Positions 8,365 through 16,938 of a DNA stretch of 64,000 bases are shown here, one piece after another. Under the pieces are notes generated by a model. It made no database searches and was not told where the DNA came from. It saw only the letters and a program-made list of their open reading frames with translations. The position numbers and the translations under genes were made by a program. The DNA is from Citrobacter europaeus (GTDB lineage Bacteria; Pseudomonadota; Gammaproteobacteria; Enterobacterales; Enterobacteriaceae), in the NCBI GenBank assembly GCA_020099315.1, contig CP083650.1, positions 2,232,001-2,296,000 of the forward strand, in the 5' to 3' direction. Every line of letters begins with the position of its first letter. Positions within the stretch are counted from its first letter, which is position 1.

Positions 8365-8928
8365 ATGAACCTTGATGATGCTTCGCTGTTTCTTGATGCT
8401 ATGGGGGATGTTCAACCGCTGAAGGGCTGCGCCGATGTACACTGGCAGCCAACGCGCAATATCCGCACTCCAGCGCGTATAGATATGTTGCAACTGGACA
8501 ACTTTCTCTCGACGGGGTTTCTCGATATTATCCCGTTGAGCGAACCGCTGGAGTTTCGTCGCGAAGGTTTGCAGCACGGCGTGACTGACAAACTGCGAAG
8601 CGGAAAATACCCGCAGCAGGCGAGCCTTAATCTCATCCGTCAGCCTGTAGAAACATGCCGTCAGATGTTATTCAGTTTTATACTGCAGGCGCAGCAAGAT
8701 GGGTTACGTAACGTGCTGGTGATACACGGCAAGGGGCGTGATGATAACTCCCATGCCAATATTGTGCGCAGCTATGTGGCGCGTTGGCTGACGGAATTTG
8801 ATGACGTACAGGCCTACTGCACCGCTTTGCCGCATCACGGCGGCAGCGGGGCATGTTATGTCGCATTACGTAAAACCGCGCAGGCAAAACAGGAAAACTG
8901 GGAGCGTCACGCTAAACGCAGTCGCTGA
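8365..8928 (+). CDS. smrA: SmrA, Smr-domain nuclease
   Basis: The 187-residue protein has a C-terminal Smr domain (about 85-175) with the conserved VIHGKGRD loop and PHHGGSGACYVALRK end. The usual LDLHG motif at the start of the Smr domain is replaced by LNLIRQPVE, as I recall also for E. coli SmrA (YdaL). E. coli SmrA is reported to nick DNA. The upstream start ATG 8365 follows CTGGAGG. It ends 13 bases from convergent dgcM. Confidence 0.93.
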   Translation: MNLDDASLFLDAMGDVQPLKGCADVHWQPTRNIRTPARIDMLQLDNFLSTGFLDIIPLSEPLEFRREGLQHGVTDKLRSGKYPQQASLNLIRQPVETCRQMLFSFILQAQQDGLRNVLVIHGKGRDDNSHANIVRSYVARWLTEFDDVQAYCTALPHHGGSGACYVALRKTAQAKQENWERHAKRSR

Positions 8929-8941
8929 GCAACCTGGTTCA

Positions 8942-10174
8942 TCAGGCGGCCAGCACTCTGTTCCTGCCTTCGTTCTTGGCTTTGTACAACGCGTCGTCCA
9001 CGCGTTTGAATAATTCATCAATACTTTCGTTTGTTTCGTGCCGCGCAACGCCAATACTGACGGTAAAGCGGGGAAGACCAGGGAGCGTCACCCTGGCGAC
9101 CGTTGCGCGGATCACCTCTGCAAGATTGAGTGCGGACTCCAGCGAGGTTCGCGGCAGAAGCAGTACAAATTCTTCACCACCCCAGCGAAAAATAAGATCG
9201 TCTTTTCGCGCACACGATTCCAGAGTGCGTGCCAGAGCGCAAAGCACCTCATCGCCTTTTAAATGACCGAAGAGATCGTTAATGCTTTTAAAACGATCGG
9301 TGTCGATCAACAACAGGCTGTAGTCCTGCGTCAATGAGATCGCATGCGTTGGTTCGGGCTCTGTTACCTGATAAAAATGTCGGCGGTTCAGTAATCCCGT
9401 TAAGGCGTCACGCAGTGCTGCTCGCTCAAGCTCCTGCTCCAGTCGTTTTTGTTCGGTAATGTCATGAATGATGCACAACATGAGTTTATTACCGTAGATT
9501 TCAATCGGTCCGGCGTAGGTTTGTACATGACGCGAGCTGCCGTCTGCCAGTTTATGAACAAAATGCAAAGGTTTATGGCCGCCGGGCAGGTGGGCGATTT
9601 CATGCATTACCGGCAGTATGTGGCGCCCCAGCATGTTGATTTCCCAGGTATGTTTCTGACACATCACGTCATGGCTGTATCCATAAAAATTGAGGGCACT
9701 GAGGTTCGCATCAACGATTAGGCCATCGCGGGACGGATCGATAAGTAACATTGGCGCGGAGTTGGTCTGGAAAAAACGCGCATAAAATCCCTGCTTTTTT
9801 CGTTGATAAGTTGCTGAACGGCTCGCTTTCAAACCCTGCGCTGCAGGCGTCTCAATGCCTTCAAAAAGGATGACGTCACCCACATCTGGCAACGTCCTGA
9901 TCGACAGGCGACAGGCCATTGCGTTTTTTTCGCCGTCGCGATAAACCGTGAGAATTTCTACAATACCGTGATGATTTCTCAAGTCGCTGAGATACATAGT
10001 TAAATCATTTTGCGCATGTGTTGAAAATAGGCCGTTACGCAGTGGGGAAAAACAGAGATCCTGCATTAGCTCCCGTGCAGCGTTATTAGCGAAGACCAGC
10101 TCTTCGGTATGCGGCGAAACAATCCACACCGGAAAGGTTAATAAATCCAGTGAATTCAGCTCGGTTGTGCTCAT
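8942..10174 (-). CDS. dgcM: DgcM, PAS-GGDEF diguanylate cyclase
   Basis: The 410 residues equal E. coli DgcM (YdaM). An N-terminal PAS-like region (about 8-100) and a second PAS/PAC (about 125-235, ending MLCIIHDITEQKRLEQELE) precede a GGDEF domain whose active site reads RWGGEEFVLLLPR; GGEEF is catalytically competent. In E. coli DgcM makes c-di-GMP and also contacts the regulator MlrA to switch on csgD and curli. A second c-di-GMP gene follows upstream on the same strand. Confidence 0.95.
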   Translation of the reverse strand: MSTTELNSLDLLTFPVWIVSPHTEELVFANNAARELMQDLCFSPLRNGLFSTHAQNDLTMYLSDLRNHHGIVEILTVYRDGEKNAMACRLSIRTLPDVGDVILFEGIETPAAQGLKASRSATYQRKKQGFYARFFQTNSAPMLLIDPSRDGLIVDANLSALNFYGYSHDVMCQKHTWEINMLGRHILPVMHEIAHLPGGHKPLHFVHKLADGSSRHVQTYAGPIEIYGNKLMLCIIHDITEQKRLEQELERAALRDALTGLLNRRHFYQVTEPEPTHAISLTQDYSLLLIDTDRFKSINDLFGHLKGDEVLCALARTLESCARKDDLIFRWGGEEFVLLLPRTSLESALNLAEVIRATVARVTLPGLPRFTVSIGVARHETNESIDELFKRVDDALYKAKNEGRNRVLAA

Positions 10175-10241
10175 CGATAATCCCGTTATCTTTATCTGCT
10201 GTGCAGCCCATTTAATGGCGAATATTTTAGATATCGCAGTC

Positions 10242-12356
10242 TCACAAGGTTATTGATTGTCGGTGAGACAAGGGTTGTACGACTGGCTTTTGTTTGATGC
10301 TGTTTTCTGGTTGTAGCAGTTCATGAATCTTATGCGCTGGCAGCGGTTTTGCAAACAGGAATCCTTGCAGCATGCTACACCCCATTTGGGTAAGAAGTAT
10401 TTCCTGCTCCTGGGTTTCTATTCCTTCAGCTACTACGCGCATATTCATGGAGTGAGCTATATCAATAATGGTAGACACAATTTTTGTATTTTTGCTGTTC
10501 TCGCTAATATCTTTGACAAATATCCTGTCGATTTTTAATTCCCGCGCCGGGAGAGACTTCAACATCAATATATTTGAATAACCAGTGCCGAAATCATCAA
10601 TAGAAACGGTGATCCCCAAAGCAGAAAAAGCATTCAGTATTTCAATACTGCGTTTTAAATTTTTTAGCGCAGTGCTTTCAGTGAGTTCCAGCGTAAGGCT
10701 GGCCGGTGAAAGTTGATATTGCGCCAGGGCATTACACACAACATCAATAATATCATGCTGTTCAAACTGGGCGGGAGAGAGGTTAACGGCAAGCGTCCAT
10801 TCTGTATTTCCTTGTAATTTCCAGTGATGCAACTGCATGCACGCCTGCTGGATAACCCATTTGCCGACGGGAATAATCAGGCCCGTTTCTTCCAATGCAG
10901 GAAGAAATTCAGCTGGGAGCAGCATGCCGCGATCCGGATGATGCCAGCGTAATAGCGCTTCAAAGCCGGTCAGAGAATGATCTCCGGCAGTATATTTAGG
11001 CTGATACCATAGCTCAAACTGGTCGCGTTCAAGCGCTTGTGACAGTTCCTGAAGAAATGTCGGCGGCGTATCCGCGATAGCTTCCATCTCGGGACTATAA
11101 ATAGCCCAGCCGTTTCTGCCCGCCTGTTTGACATGATACATCGCCATATCGGCCTTCACTTTTAGCTCATGCAGTGTAGAACCATGTTCTGGATAAATAC
11201 TGCTCCCCGCGCTTAACGAAACCCGAATGGTATGTCCGAACAAGGTAAAAGGGTCGCCGATCGCATCGGCAATCCGCGCCAGCAGGGCAGAGATAGCCTG
11301 CTGATTGCAGTCCGGAACCAGCAGGATAAATTCATCTCCTCCCAGTCTTGCCAGCGTCATTGAGTCATCAAGGCAACTATAGATTCTTTGTGTACTGGCA
11401 ATCAGCAACTGATCGCCGATGTGATGTCCCCAGGTATCGTTAACGACTTTGAAGCGATCGAGGTCGATGAACACCAACGCGAAATGCTGTTGATGCAGTT
11501 TGGAATGCCGCAGGCAGGCCTGTAAGCAGGTGTCTATTTGCGTTCGATTGGCAAGTCCGGTCAGCGCGTCGAAGTGGACCTGGTGTTCAAGCTGGCAATT
11601 CAACTGATGCAGATTGTCGGCCAGTCGGGAGGTGCGCAGTTGCGAATCCACCATCGAAACCACCAGCATGATCCCCAAAATAATCAGCGTGACAGCGCAG
11701 ACCCACACAGAGAGTTCGAGGGTACTGAGCCCATCGTGTGCAGTATGTCCAAAATGGGTGAAGGATGCCGCTCCCATACCGGTGTAATGCATCGAGGCTA
11801 TTGCCAGCGCCATAATAAGGGCAGCAATAAGCCGGTTAATCAGCGCGCGACGGGTGTTTTGGCGTAAATGGAAAGCCAGCCATAAGCCGACGCCAGACGC
11901 AACGATGGCAATGATCACCGAGAGTAAAATCAGTGAGTGATCCCATGCGATAGCCACATGTTCGATTATGGCGTACATGCCGACGTAGTGCATCGTGACA
12001 ACGCCAGCGCTCAATATACCAGTGGCAATGACCAGCCGTTTTGTTGATAGCGTATGACCTGAAATAGCGATATTGATAGCGAGAGTCGCAGAAATGAGCG
12101 CAATAAAGAACGAAAACACCGTGAGTGCTAAGTGGTAATTGATCGGCATACTCATTTTCATGGCCAGCATACCGATAAAATGCATCGACCAGATCCCCAT
12201 ACCCAGCGTAGCGCCGCCAGAGAGTCGCCAGAAGGTAGATTCACGTCTGCTGGAGATTGCTACTTTACCCGCACTGTCGAGGGCTATAAAGGAGGCAATA
12301 AACGCGACAACAAAGGAAATCCCAATCAATACTGGGTCCCACGACACGTGCAACAT
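10242..12356 (-). CDS. MHYT-GGDEF-EAL c-di-GMP enzyme
   Basis: The 704-residue protein has a seven-helix MHYT sensor (about 1-240) with the three motifs MHFIGM, MHYVGM and MHYTGM, a GGDEF domain with intact ARLGGDEFILLVPD (near residue 345), and an EAL domain (about 440-690) with FEALLRW, NLSPAQF, IDDFGTGYSN, KIDRIFVKDI and VVAEGIET. Both catalytic domains keep their key residues, so it could both make and break c-di-GMP. MHYT domains are proposed to sense oxygen, NO or CO through bound copper. The gene has no counterpart at this spot in E. coli K-12. It may share a role with neighbouring dgcM and with the divergent chemoreceptor gene. Confidence 0.92.
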   Translation of the reverse strand: MLHVSWDPVLIGISFVVAFIASFIALDSAGKVAISSRRESTFWRLSGGATLGMGIWSMHFIGMLAMKMSMPINYHLALTVFSFFIALISATLAINIAISGHTLSTKRLVIATGILSAGVVTMHYVGMYAIIEHVAIAWDHSLILLSVIIAIVASGVGLWLAFHLRQNTRRALINRLIAALIMALAIASMHYTGMGAASFTHFGHTAHDGLSTLELSVWVCAVTLIILGIMLVVSMVDSQLRTSRLADNLHQLNCQLEHQVHFDALTGLANRTQIDTCLQACLRHSKLHQQHFALVFIDLDRFKVVNDTWGHHIGDQLLIASTQRIYSCLDDSMTLARLGGDEFILLVPDCNQQAISALLARIADAIGDPFTLFGHTIRVSLSAGSSIYPEHGSTLHELKVKADMAMYHVKQAGRNGWAIYSPEMEAIADTPPTFLQELSQALERDQFELWYQPKYTAGDHSLTGFEALLRWHHPDRGMLLPAEFLPALEETGLIIPVGKWVIQQACMQLHHWKLQGNTEWTLAVNLSPAQFEQHDIIDVVCNALAQYQLSPASLTLELTESTALKNLKRSIEILNAFSALGITVSIDDFGTGYSNILMLKSLPARELKIDRIFVKDISENSKNTKIVSTIIDIAHSMNMRVVAEGIETQEQEILLTQMGCSMLQGFLFAKPLPAHKIHELLQPENSIKQKPVVQPLSHRQSITL

Positions 12357-12766
12357 CTTGCTACCTATCGAAAAAAAGCCGTGATGGTAAATCTAGCAGG
12401 TTTTGTCCAGTTAACCTGATAAAATCAGGTATGTTCTTGTGTTTTTACAATGAGTATTAGAAGTAAGGGCCAGATATTGAAAATAACAGGCCATTACTAA
12501 TATATCTATTCATAAAAATTATAATTCTGTGTGTTTTATGCTCGTCACGTGCTCGCCATCACAAAAATCTGATAGCGGGCATCATCGTCTCTGTTTGCGG
12601 GATAAGGTACTGAGTTATTCTAAATAAACAGTGCAATTTATCGTCTTAAGTAAAAGGATCTCTGGCTCTCATTGAAAGTTAAGCTTTCATCACCGAGCTA
12701 TGGAAATCTGTATTGCAGATGCTATAAAAATAACATCCACGTTATTTCTTGGTGTACAGGACTAAA
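12357..12766. other. Intergenic region between two divergent signalling genes
   Basis: This 410-base AT-rich stretch has no credible gene. It must hold the promoters of the MHYT-GGDEF-EAL gene (leftward) and of the chemoreceptor gene (rightward). A short dyad ACCTGAT-AAA-ATCAGGT lies near 12414-12430, and a possible flagellar sigma-28 element is listed separately. Confidence 0.7.
12674..12700 (+). promoter_or_regulatory. Possible sigma-28 promoter of the chemoreceptor gene
   Basis: GAAAGTTA (12674-12681) resembles the sigma-28 -35 element TAAAGTTT at six of eight places, and CCGA (12693-12696) matches the core of the GCCGATAA -10 element. The spacing is one base short and the rest of the -10 is poor, so this is a weak candidate. 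Confidence 0.3.
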
Positions 12767-13876
12767 ATGTTAAATGATATTAGCGTCAGAACCTTTATTA
12801 TTTTATTTCTGATCATTACGGCGGTTGCACTCAATCTTGTTGAAATAATTTTCTCCGCCACCCCAGAAATCATTATTGGCACTAATGCGGTAAGTATTAT
12901 TTCTATATTGTGTTTATGGTGGTACATGACGAAATATCTGGTCATGCCGATTAATACGGTTAAAAGAAGCATTGAAGAAGTGACGTCCGGAAATCTGGCA
13001 ATCAGTATTCCAGAGTTTGGCAATAACTGTGCGGGTAGACTAATTCCTGGTATCAATAGTTTATCAAGTAATATCTCAACACTCGTTAATGAGATCAGAA
13101 CATCCTCGCAAACGGCGATGGCGCTCTCTGAACAGCTTGCAGAACGCAGCGCTGAGCTCTCTGTGAAAACAGAACAGCAATCCGGAGCATTGATGCAGAC
13201 AGCTGCCAACATGGATGAAATAGCGGTTAATACGCGAAATAATGCTGATAACACGCAAATAGCCAGCGCCCAGGCAACAATTGCCACGCAATGCGCCCGT
13301 CAGGGTGGCGAATTAATGGTGCAGGTAGCGACAAATATGCGATCAATCACCGAATGCGCACAACAGATGACAGAAATTATTACGCTAATAGATGGTATTG
13401 CATTCCAGACAAATATTCTGGCCCTGAATGCTGCTGTAGAAGCGGCGAGGGCTGGTGAACATGGTAAAGGTTTTTCCGTGGTTGCCGGTGAGGTAAGAAT
13501 GCTTGCGCACCGCAGCGCAGATGCAGCGAAGAATATTAAGCAACTGATTGCCCAAACCCATCAAAATGTTCAGCAAGGCGCAGCTGTTGTGCGTGAAGCT
13601 GAAAAAAATATGCATGATATTGTCGGAGGGGCCGGGCAATTAAACCAACTGATGAGCGAGATATTAACCACCACGCAGGAGCAGGAGAAAGGGATTATCA
13701 GAATCACCCATGCTCTGGCCGAACTGGAAAACGTAACCCAAAGTAATGCCATCATGGTTGATGAGCTTTCTGATTCCTCAGGTATCCTGAAAAATCAGGT
13801 GATTGACCTTCAATCGCGAACGCATAAATTCCGCTTAAGTCATGCTCTTGAGTCAGAAAGACGCCAGCAGGCTTAA
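12767..13876 (+). CDS. Methyl-accepting chemotaxis protein without periplasmic domain
   Basis: The 369-residue protein begins with two hydrophobic segments (about 8-27 and 33-52) joined by only a few residues, so there is no periplasmic ligand domain. A HAMP-like region follows, then the MCP signalling domain with the highly conserved hairpin tip GIAFQTNILALNAAVEAARAG (21 residues, key part FQTNILALNAAVEAA) and VVAGEVRMLAHRS. Glutamine/glutamate-rich methylation helices flank it. The C-terminus lacks the NWETF tether for CheR and CheB. ATG at 12767 has ACAGGA in front; an upstream GTG is unlikely. It may sense a membrane or cytoplasmic cue, possibly through a partner. No counterpart is known to me at this locus in E. 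coli. Confidence 0.9.
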   Translation: MLNDISVRTFIILFLIITAVALNLVEIIFSATPEIIIGTNAVSIISILCLWWYMTKYLVMPINTVKRSIEEVTSGNLAISIPEFGNNCAGRLIPGINSLSSNISTLVNEIRTSSQTAMALSEQLAERSAELSVKTEQQSGALMQTAANMDEIAVNTRNNADNTQIASAQATIATQCARQGGELMVQVATNMRSITECAQQMTEIITLIDGIAFQTNILALNAAVEAARAGEHGKGFSVVAGEVRMLAHRSADAAKNIKQLIAQTHQNVQQGAAVVREAEKNMHDIVGGAGQLNQLMSEILTTTQEQEKGIIRITHALAELENVTQSNAIMVDELSDSSGILKNQVIDLQSRTHKFRLSHALESERRQQA

Positions 13877-14031
13877 CTGGGGAATCTCGTAAACAGCGCC
13901 GCATTCGTCGGCGCTTTGCTTGTTATCAGATATTTTTATGAATCATTTCAGCACAATGGGACAATGAGATATTGCTTAACATATTCTGACGGCTAGACTA
14001 ACGAAAAAAGCTGAATGTTTGTGGAGGCGCT

Positions 14032-15015
14032 GTGGAAGCCATTAAGGGAACGGATGTTAATGTGCCGGATGCCGTGTTTGCCTGGCTGTTGGATGGTCGG
14101 GGTGGGGTGAAACCACTGGAAGATAACGATGTTATCGACAGTCAGCATCCCTGTTGGCTACATCTTAATTATACTCATCCTGAAAGCGCGCAATGGCTGG
14201 CGACAACACCTTTACTTCCCAATAATGTGCGTGATGCGCTGGCAGGTGAAAGCACGCGCCCACGCGTCAGCAGAGTTGGGGAAGGTACGTTGATTACACT
14301 GCGCTGTATCAATGGCAGCACCGATGAGCGACCTGACCAACTGGTGGCGATGCGTTTATATATGGATGAACGTCTGATTGTCTCAACACGCCAGCGTAAA
14401 GTGCTGGCGCTGGATGATGTTGTCAGCGATCTCCAGGAAGGTACGGGACCGGCTGACTGTGGTGGTTGGCTGGTGGATGTTTGTGATGCGCTAACCGATC
14501 ATGCCAGCGAATTTATCGAACAGCTGCACGACAAAATTATCGATCTGGAAGATAACCTGCTGGATCAGCAGATCCCCCCGCGTGGTTTCCTGGCATTACT
14601 GCGTAAACAGCTCATTGTGATGCGCCGTTATATGGCGCCGCAGCGCGATGTCTATGCTCGTCTGGCGAGCGAACGGTTGTCCTGGATGACTGACGACCAT
14701 CGGCGGCGAATGCAGGATATCGCTGACAGGCTGGGGAGAGGGCTGGATGAAATAGACGCCTGTATTGCCCGGACCGGTATTATGGCGGATGAAATTGCAC
14801 AGGTGATGCAGGAGTCTCTGGCTCGCCGAACGTATACAATGTCATTGATGGCAATGGTTTTTCTTCCCAGTACATTTTTAACCGGGCTGTTTGGCGTTAA
14901 CCTCGGCGGTATCCCCGGCGGTGGCTGGCCGTTTGGTTTCTCACTTTTTTGTATTCTGTTAGTGGTCCTGATTGGTGGTGTTACTTTATGGTTGCATCGT
15001 AGTAAATGGTTGTAA
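14032..15015 (+). CDS. zntB: ZntB, CorA-type zinc transporter
   Basis: The 327 residues equal E. coli ZntB. A large cytoplasmic domain is followed by two C-terminal transmembrane helices with the pore motif FGVN (GVN instead of CorA's GMN, as in other ZntB). The start is GTG at 14032 with TGGAGG six bases ahead. ZntB forms a pentameric channel in the inner membrane and carries zinc, probably inward with protons. It precedes fnrS as in E. coli. Confidence 0.96.
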   Translation: MEAIKGTDVNVPDAVFAWLLDGRGGVKPLEDNDVIDSQHPCWLHLNYTHPESAQWLATTPLLPNNVRDALAGESTRPRVSRVGEGTLITLRCINGSTDERPDQLVAMRLYMDERLIVSTRQRKVLALDDVVSDLQEGTGPADCGGWLVDVCDALTDHASEFIEQLHDKIIDLEDNLLDQQIPPRGFLALLRKQLIVMRRYMAPQRDVYARLASERLSWMTDDHRRRMQDIADRLGRGLDEIDACIARTGIMADEIAQVMQESLARRTYTMSLMAMVFLPSTFLTGLFGVNLGGIPGGGWPFGFSLFCILLVVLIGGVTLWLHRSKWL

Positions 15016-15061
15016 CAACTACGTTTTTTAGTGACTTTCTGGCATGAAAACGTCCTGGTTT

Positions 15062-15075
15062 TTGAGCGAGGTCAA
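15062..15075 (+). promoter_or_regulatory. FNR box of the fnrS promoter
   Basis: TTGAGCGAGGTCAA is an FNR dyad centred about 42 bases before the predicted FnrS 5' end, the class II position expected for FNR activation. Confidence 0.78.
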
Positions 15076-15110
15076 TAAACCATCTACCTATTCGGGGCAA
15101 TATCTCTCTC

Positions 15111-15232
15111 GCAGGTGAATGCAACGTCAAGCGATGGGCGTTGCGCTCCATATTGTCTTACTTCCTTTTTTGAATTACTGCATAGCACAATTGATTCGTA
15201 CGACGCCGACTTAGATTAGTCGGCTTTTTTTT
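15111..15232 (+). ncRNA. fnrS: FnrS, FNR-activated small RNA
   Basis: The 122-base stretch starts GCAGGTGAATGCAACGTCAA and ends in the terminator GCCGAC-loop-GTCGGC plus T-run (15203-15232). It lies between zntB and dbpA and agrees closely with E. coli FnrS in sequence and length. FnrS is made under anaerobiosis and, with Hfq, represses mRNAs of oxygen-related metabolism such as sodB, maeA and gpmA. Confidence 0.95.
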
Positions 15233-15290
15233 GCCTGCATGAAATCAGCGTCTACCCTAAAAGAGTCAACCTGAATGACTGGAGGGGTAT

Positions 15291-15458
15291 ATGACCTGTC
15301 TGATTGCAACGTCGCACACTGATTCACTACCGACTGACCCGGTTCCCATTCCCGATCCCATTCCTCGTCCGCAGCCCATGCCGGATCCGCCGCCGGATGA
15401 AGAGCCGATTAAATTGTCGCATCGCGGGCGCAGATCTGCGAGGATACGCGCCTGCTGA
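15291..15458 (+). CDS. ynaL: Small proline-rich protein (YnaL-like)
   Basis: A 55-residue frame with a strong ribosome site (GGAGGGG, about five bases before ATG). The middle is a run of PDP/PxP repeats (PVPIPDPIPRPQPMPDPPPD), the end basic (RGRRSARIRAC). E. coli K-12 has an annotated small Pro-rich protein YnaL that I recall as similar and as lying between fnrS and dbpA. Proline-rich soluble peptide; function unknown. It might be translated to couple into dbpA, whose GTG start is 28 bases on. Confidence 0.6.
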   Translation: MTCLIATSHTDSLPTDPVPIPDPIPRPQPMPDPPPDEEPIKLSHRGRRSARIRAC

Positions 15459-15486
15459 ATGTGAGTTTTTACCGCGAGATTAAATT

Positions 15487-16860
15487 GTGACCGCTTTTTC
15501 AACCCTGAATGTTTTACCTGCTGCCCAACTCGAGAATCTTCACGAGCTGGGATATCTTGAAATGACGCCTGTTCAGGCTGCTGCGTTACCGGCAATCCTG
15601 GCGGGGAAAGATGTTCGCGTGCAGGCTAAAACCGGCAGTGGCAAAACGGCGGCTTTTGGTCTTGGATTGCTACAGCACATCGATGCCGCGCTATTTCAAA
15701 CGCAGTCGCTGGTACTGTGCCCAACGCGCGAGCTTGCCGACCAGGTTGCGGGTGAGCTGCGTCGCTTAGCGCGTTTTCTGCCAAACACCAAGATCTTAAC
15801 GTTGTGCGGTGGGCAACCCTTTGGCGCACAGCGCGACTCCCTGCAGCATGCGCCACATATTATTGTCGCCACGCCGGGGCGTTTACTCGACCACCTGCAA
15901 AAAGGCACGGTTTCTTTAGACGCCCTGAATACGCTGGTTATGGATGAAGCCGACCGCATGCTGGATATGGGCTTTAGCGATGCGATTGATGATGTTATTC
16001 GCTTTGCGCCAGCATCTCGTCAGACCCTACTGTTTTCGGCAACCTGGCCGGAAGCTATTGCCGCCATTAGCGGCCGGGTGCAGAGAAATCCATTAACGAT
16101 CGAAATTGATACGGTTGATGCGCTGCCGGCGATTGAACAGCAGTTTTTCGAAACCTCCAGCCACGGAAAAATTCCACTACTGCAAAAATTACTCAGTCAG
16201 CATCAGCCTGCCTCTTGCGTGGTTTTTTGTAATACCAAAAAAGATTGTCAGGCCGTGTGTGACGCACTGAATGCGGCGGGGCAAAGCGCACTTTCACTGC
16301 ATGGCGATCTTGAGCAGCGCGATCGCGATCAGACGCTGGTACGTTTTGCCAACGGCAGTGCGCGCGTACTGGTTGCCACCGATGTGGCCGCGCGTGGTCT
16401 GGATATTAAATCACTTGAGCTGGTGGTGAACTTCGAACTGGCATGGGATCCGGAAGTCCACGTCCATCGTATCGGACGTACTGCGCGTGCCGGCAACAGC
16501 GGTCTGGCGATTAGCTTCTGTGCTCCGGAAGAAGCGCAGCGGGCCAACATTCTTTCTGAAATGCTGCAACTGAAGCTGAACTGGCTGCCTGCGCCGGCTA
16601 ACGGCTCAATCCTGCCGCTGGAAGCCGAGATGGCGACGTTATGCATTGATGGCGGTAAAAAGGCCAAAATGCGTCCCGGCGATGTTCTCGGCGCGCTGAC
16701 CGGCGATATTGGTCTGGATGGCGCCGACATCGGCAAAATTGCCGTTCATCCGGCGCACGTCTATGTCGCCGTTCGCCAGACTGTAGCGCATAAGGCGTGG
16801 AAGCAATTGCAAAACGGTAAGATTAAAGGCAAGACTTGCCGGGTTCGGTTATTGAAATAA
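15487..16860 (+). CDS. dbpA: DbpA, DEAD-box RNA helicase
   Basis: The 457-residue protein has all helicase motifs: Q motif, AKTGSGKTAAF (Walker A), PTRELADQ, TPGRLLDH, VMDEADRMLD (DEAD), FSATWPEAI (SAT), and VATDVAARGLD and HRIGRTARAG in the second RecA domain. The C-terminal RNA-recognition fold (about 385-457) gives binding to hairpin 92 of 23S rRNA. It remodels late 50S assembly intermediates. The start is GTG, as in E. coli, with a weak ribosome site. Confidence 0.96.
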   Translation: MTAFSTLNVLPAAQLENLHELGYLEMTPVQAAALPAILAGKDVRVQAKTGSGKTAAFGLGLLQHIDAALFQTQSLVLCPTRELADQVAGELRRLARFLPNTKILTLCGGQPFGAQRDSLQHAPHIIVATPGRLLDHLQKGTVSLDALNTLVMDEADRMLDMGFSDAIDDVIRFAPASRQTLLFSATWPEAIAAISGRVQRNPLTIEIDTVDALPAIEQQFFETSSHGKIPLLQKLLSQHQPASCVVFCNTKKDCQAVCDALNAAGQSALSLHGDLEQRDRDQTLVRFANGSARVLVATDVAARGLDIKSLELVVNFELAWDPEVHVHRIGRTARAGNSGLAISFCAPEEAQRANILSEMLQLKLNWLPAPANGSILPLEAEMATLCIDGGKKAKMRPGDVLGALTGDIGLDGADIGKIAVHPAHVYVAVRQTVAHKAWKQLQNGKIKGKTCRVRLLK

Positions 16861-16869
16861 CTGCCCGTT

Positions 16870-16936
16870 GGGGCGCCTGATGGCGCTCCGCTTATCAGGC
16901 CTACAGGCGCTTGTACGCATTGTAGGCCTGACAGAC
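16870..16936. repeat. Paired REP units (BIME) between dbpA and ttcA
   Basis: GCCTGA-TGGCGCTCCGCTTA-TCAGGC (16875-16900) is a REP palindrome, and GGCCTACA (16898-16905) pairs with TGTAGGCC (16921-16928). They lie between convergent genes, the usual place for such elements. Confidence 0.8.
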
Positions 16937-16938
16937 GC

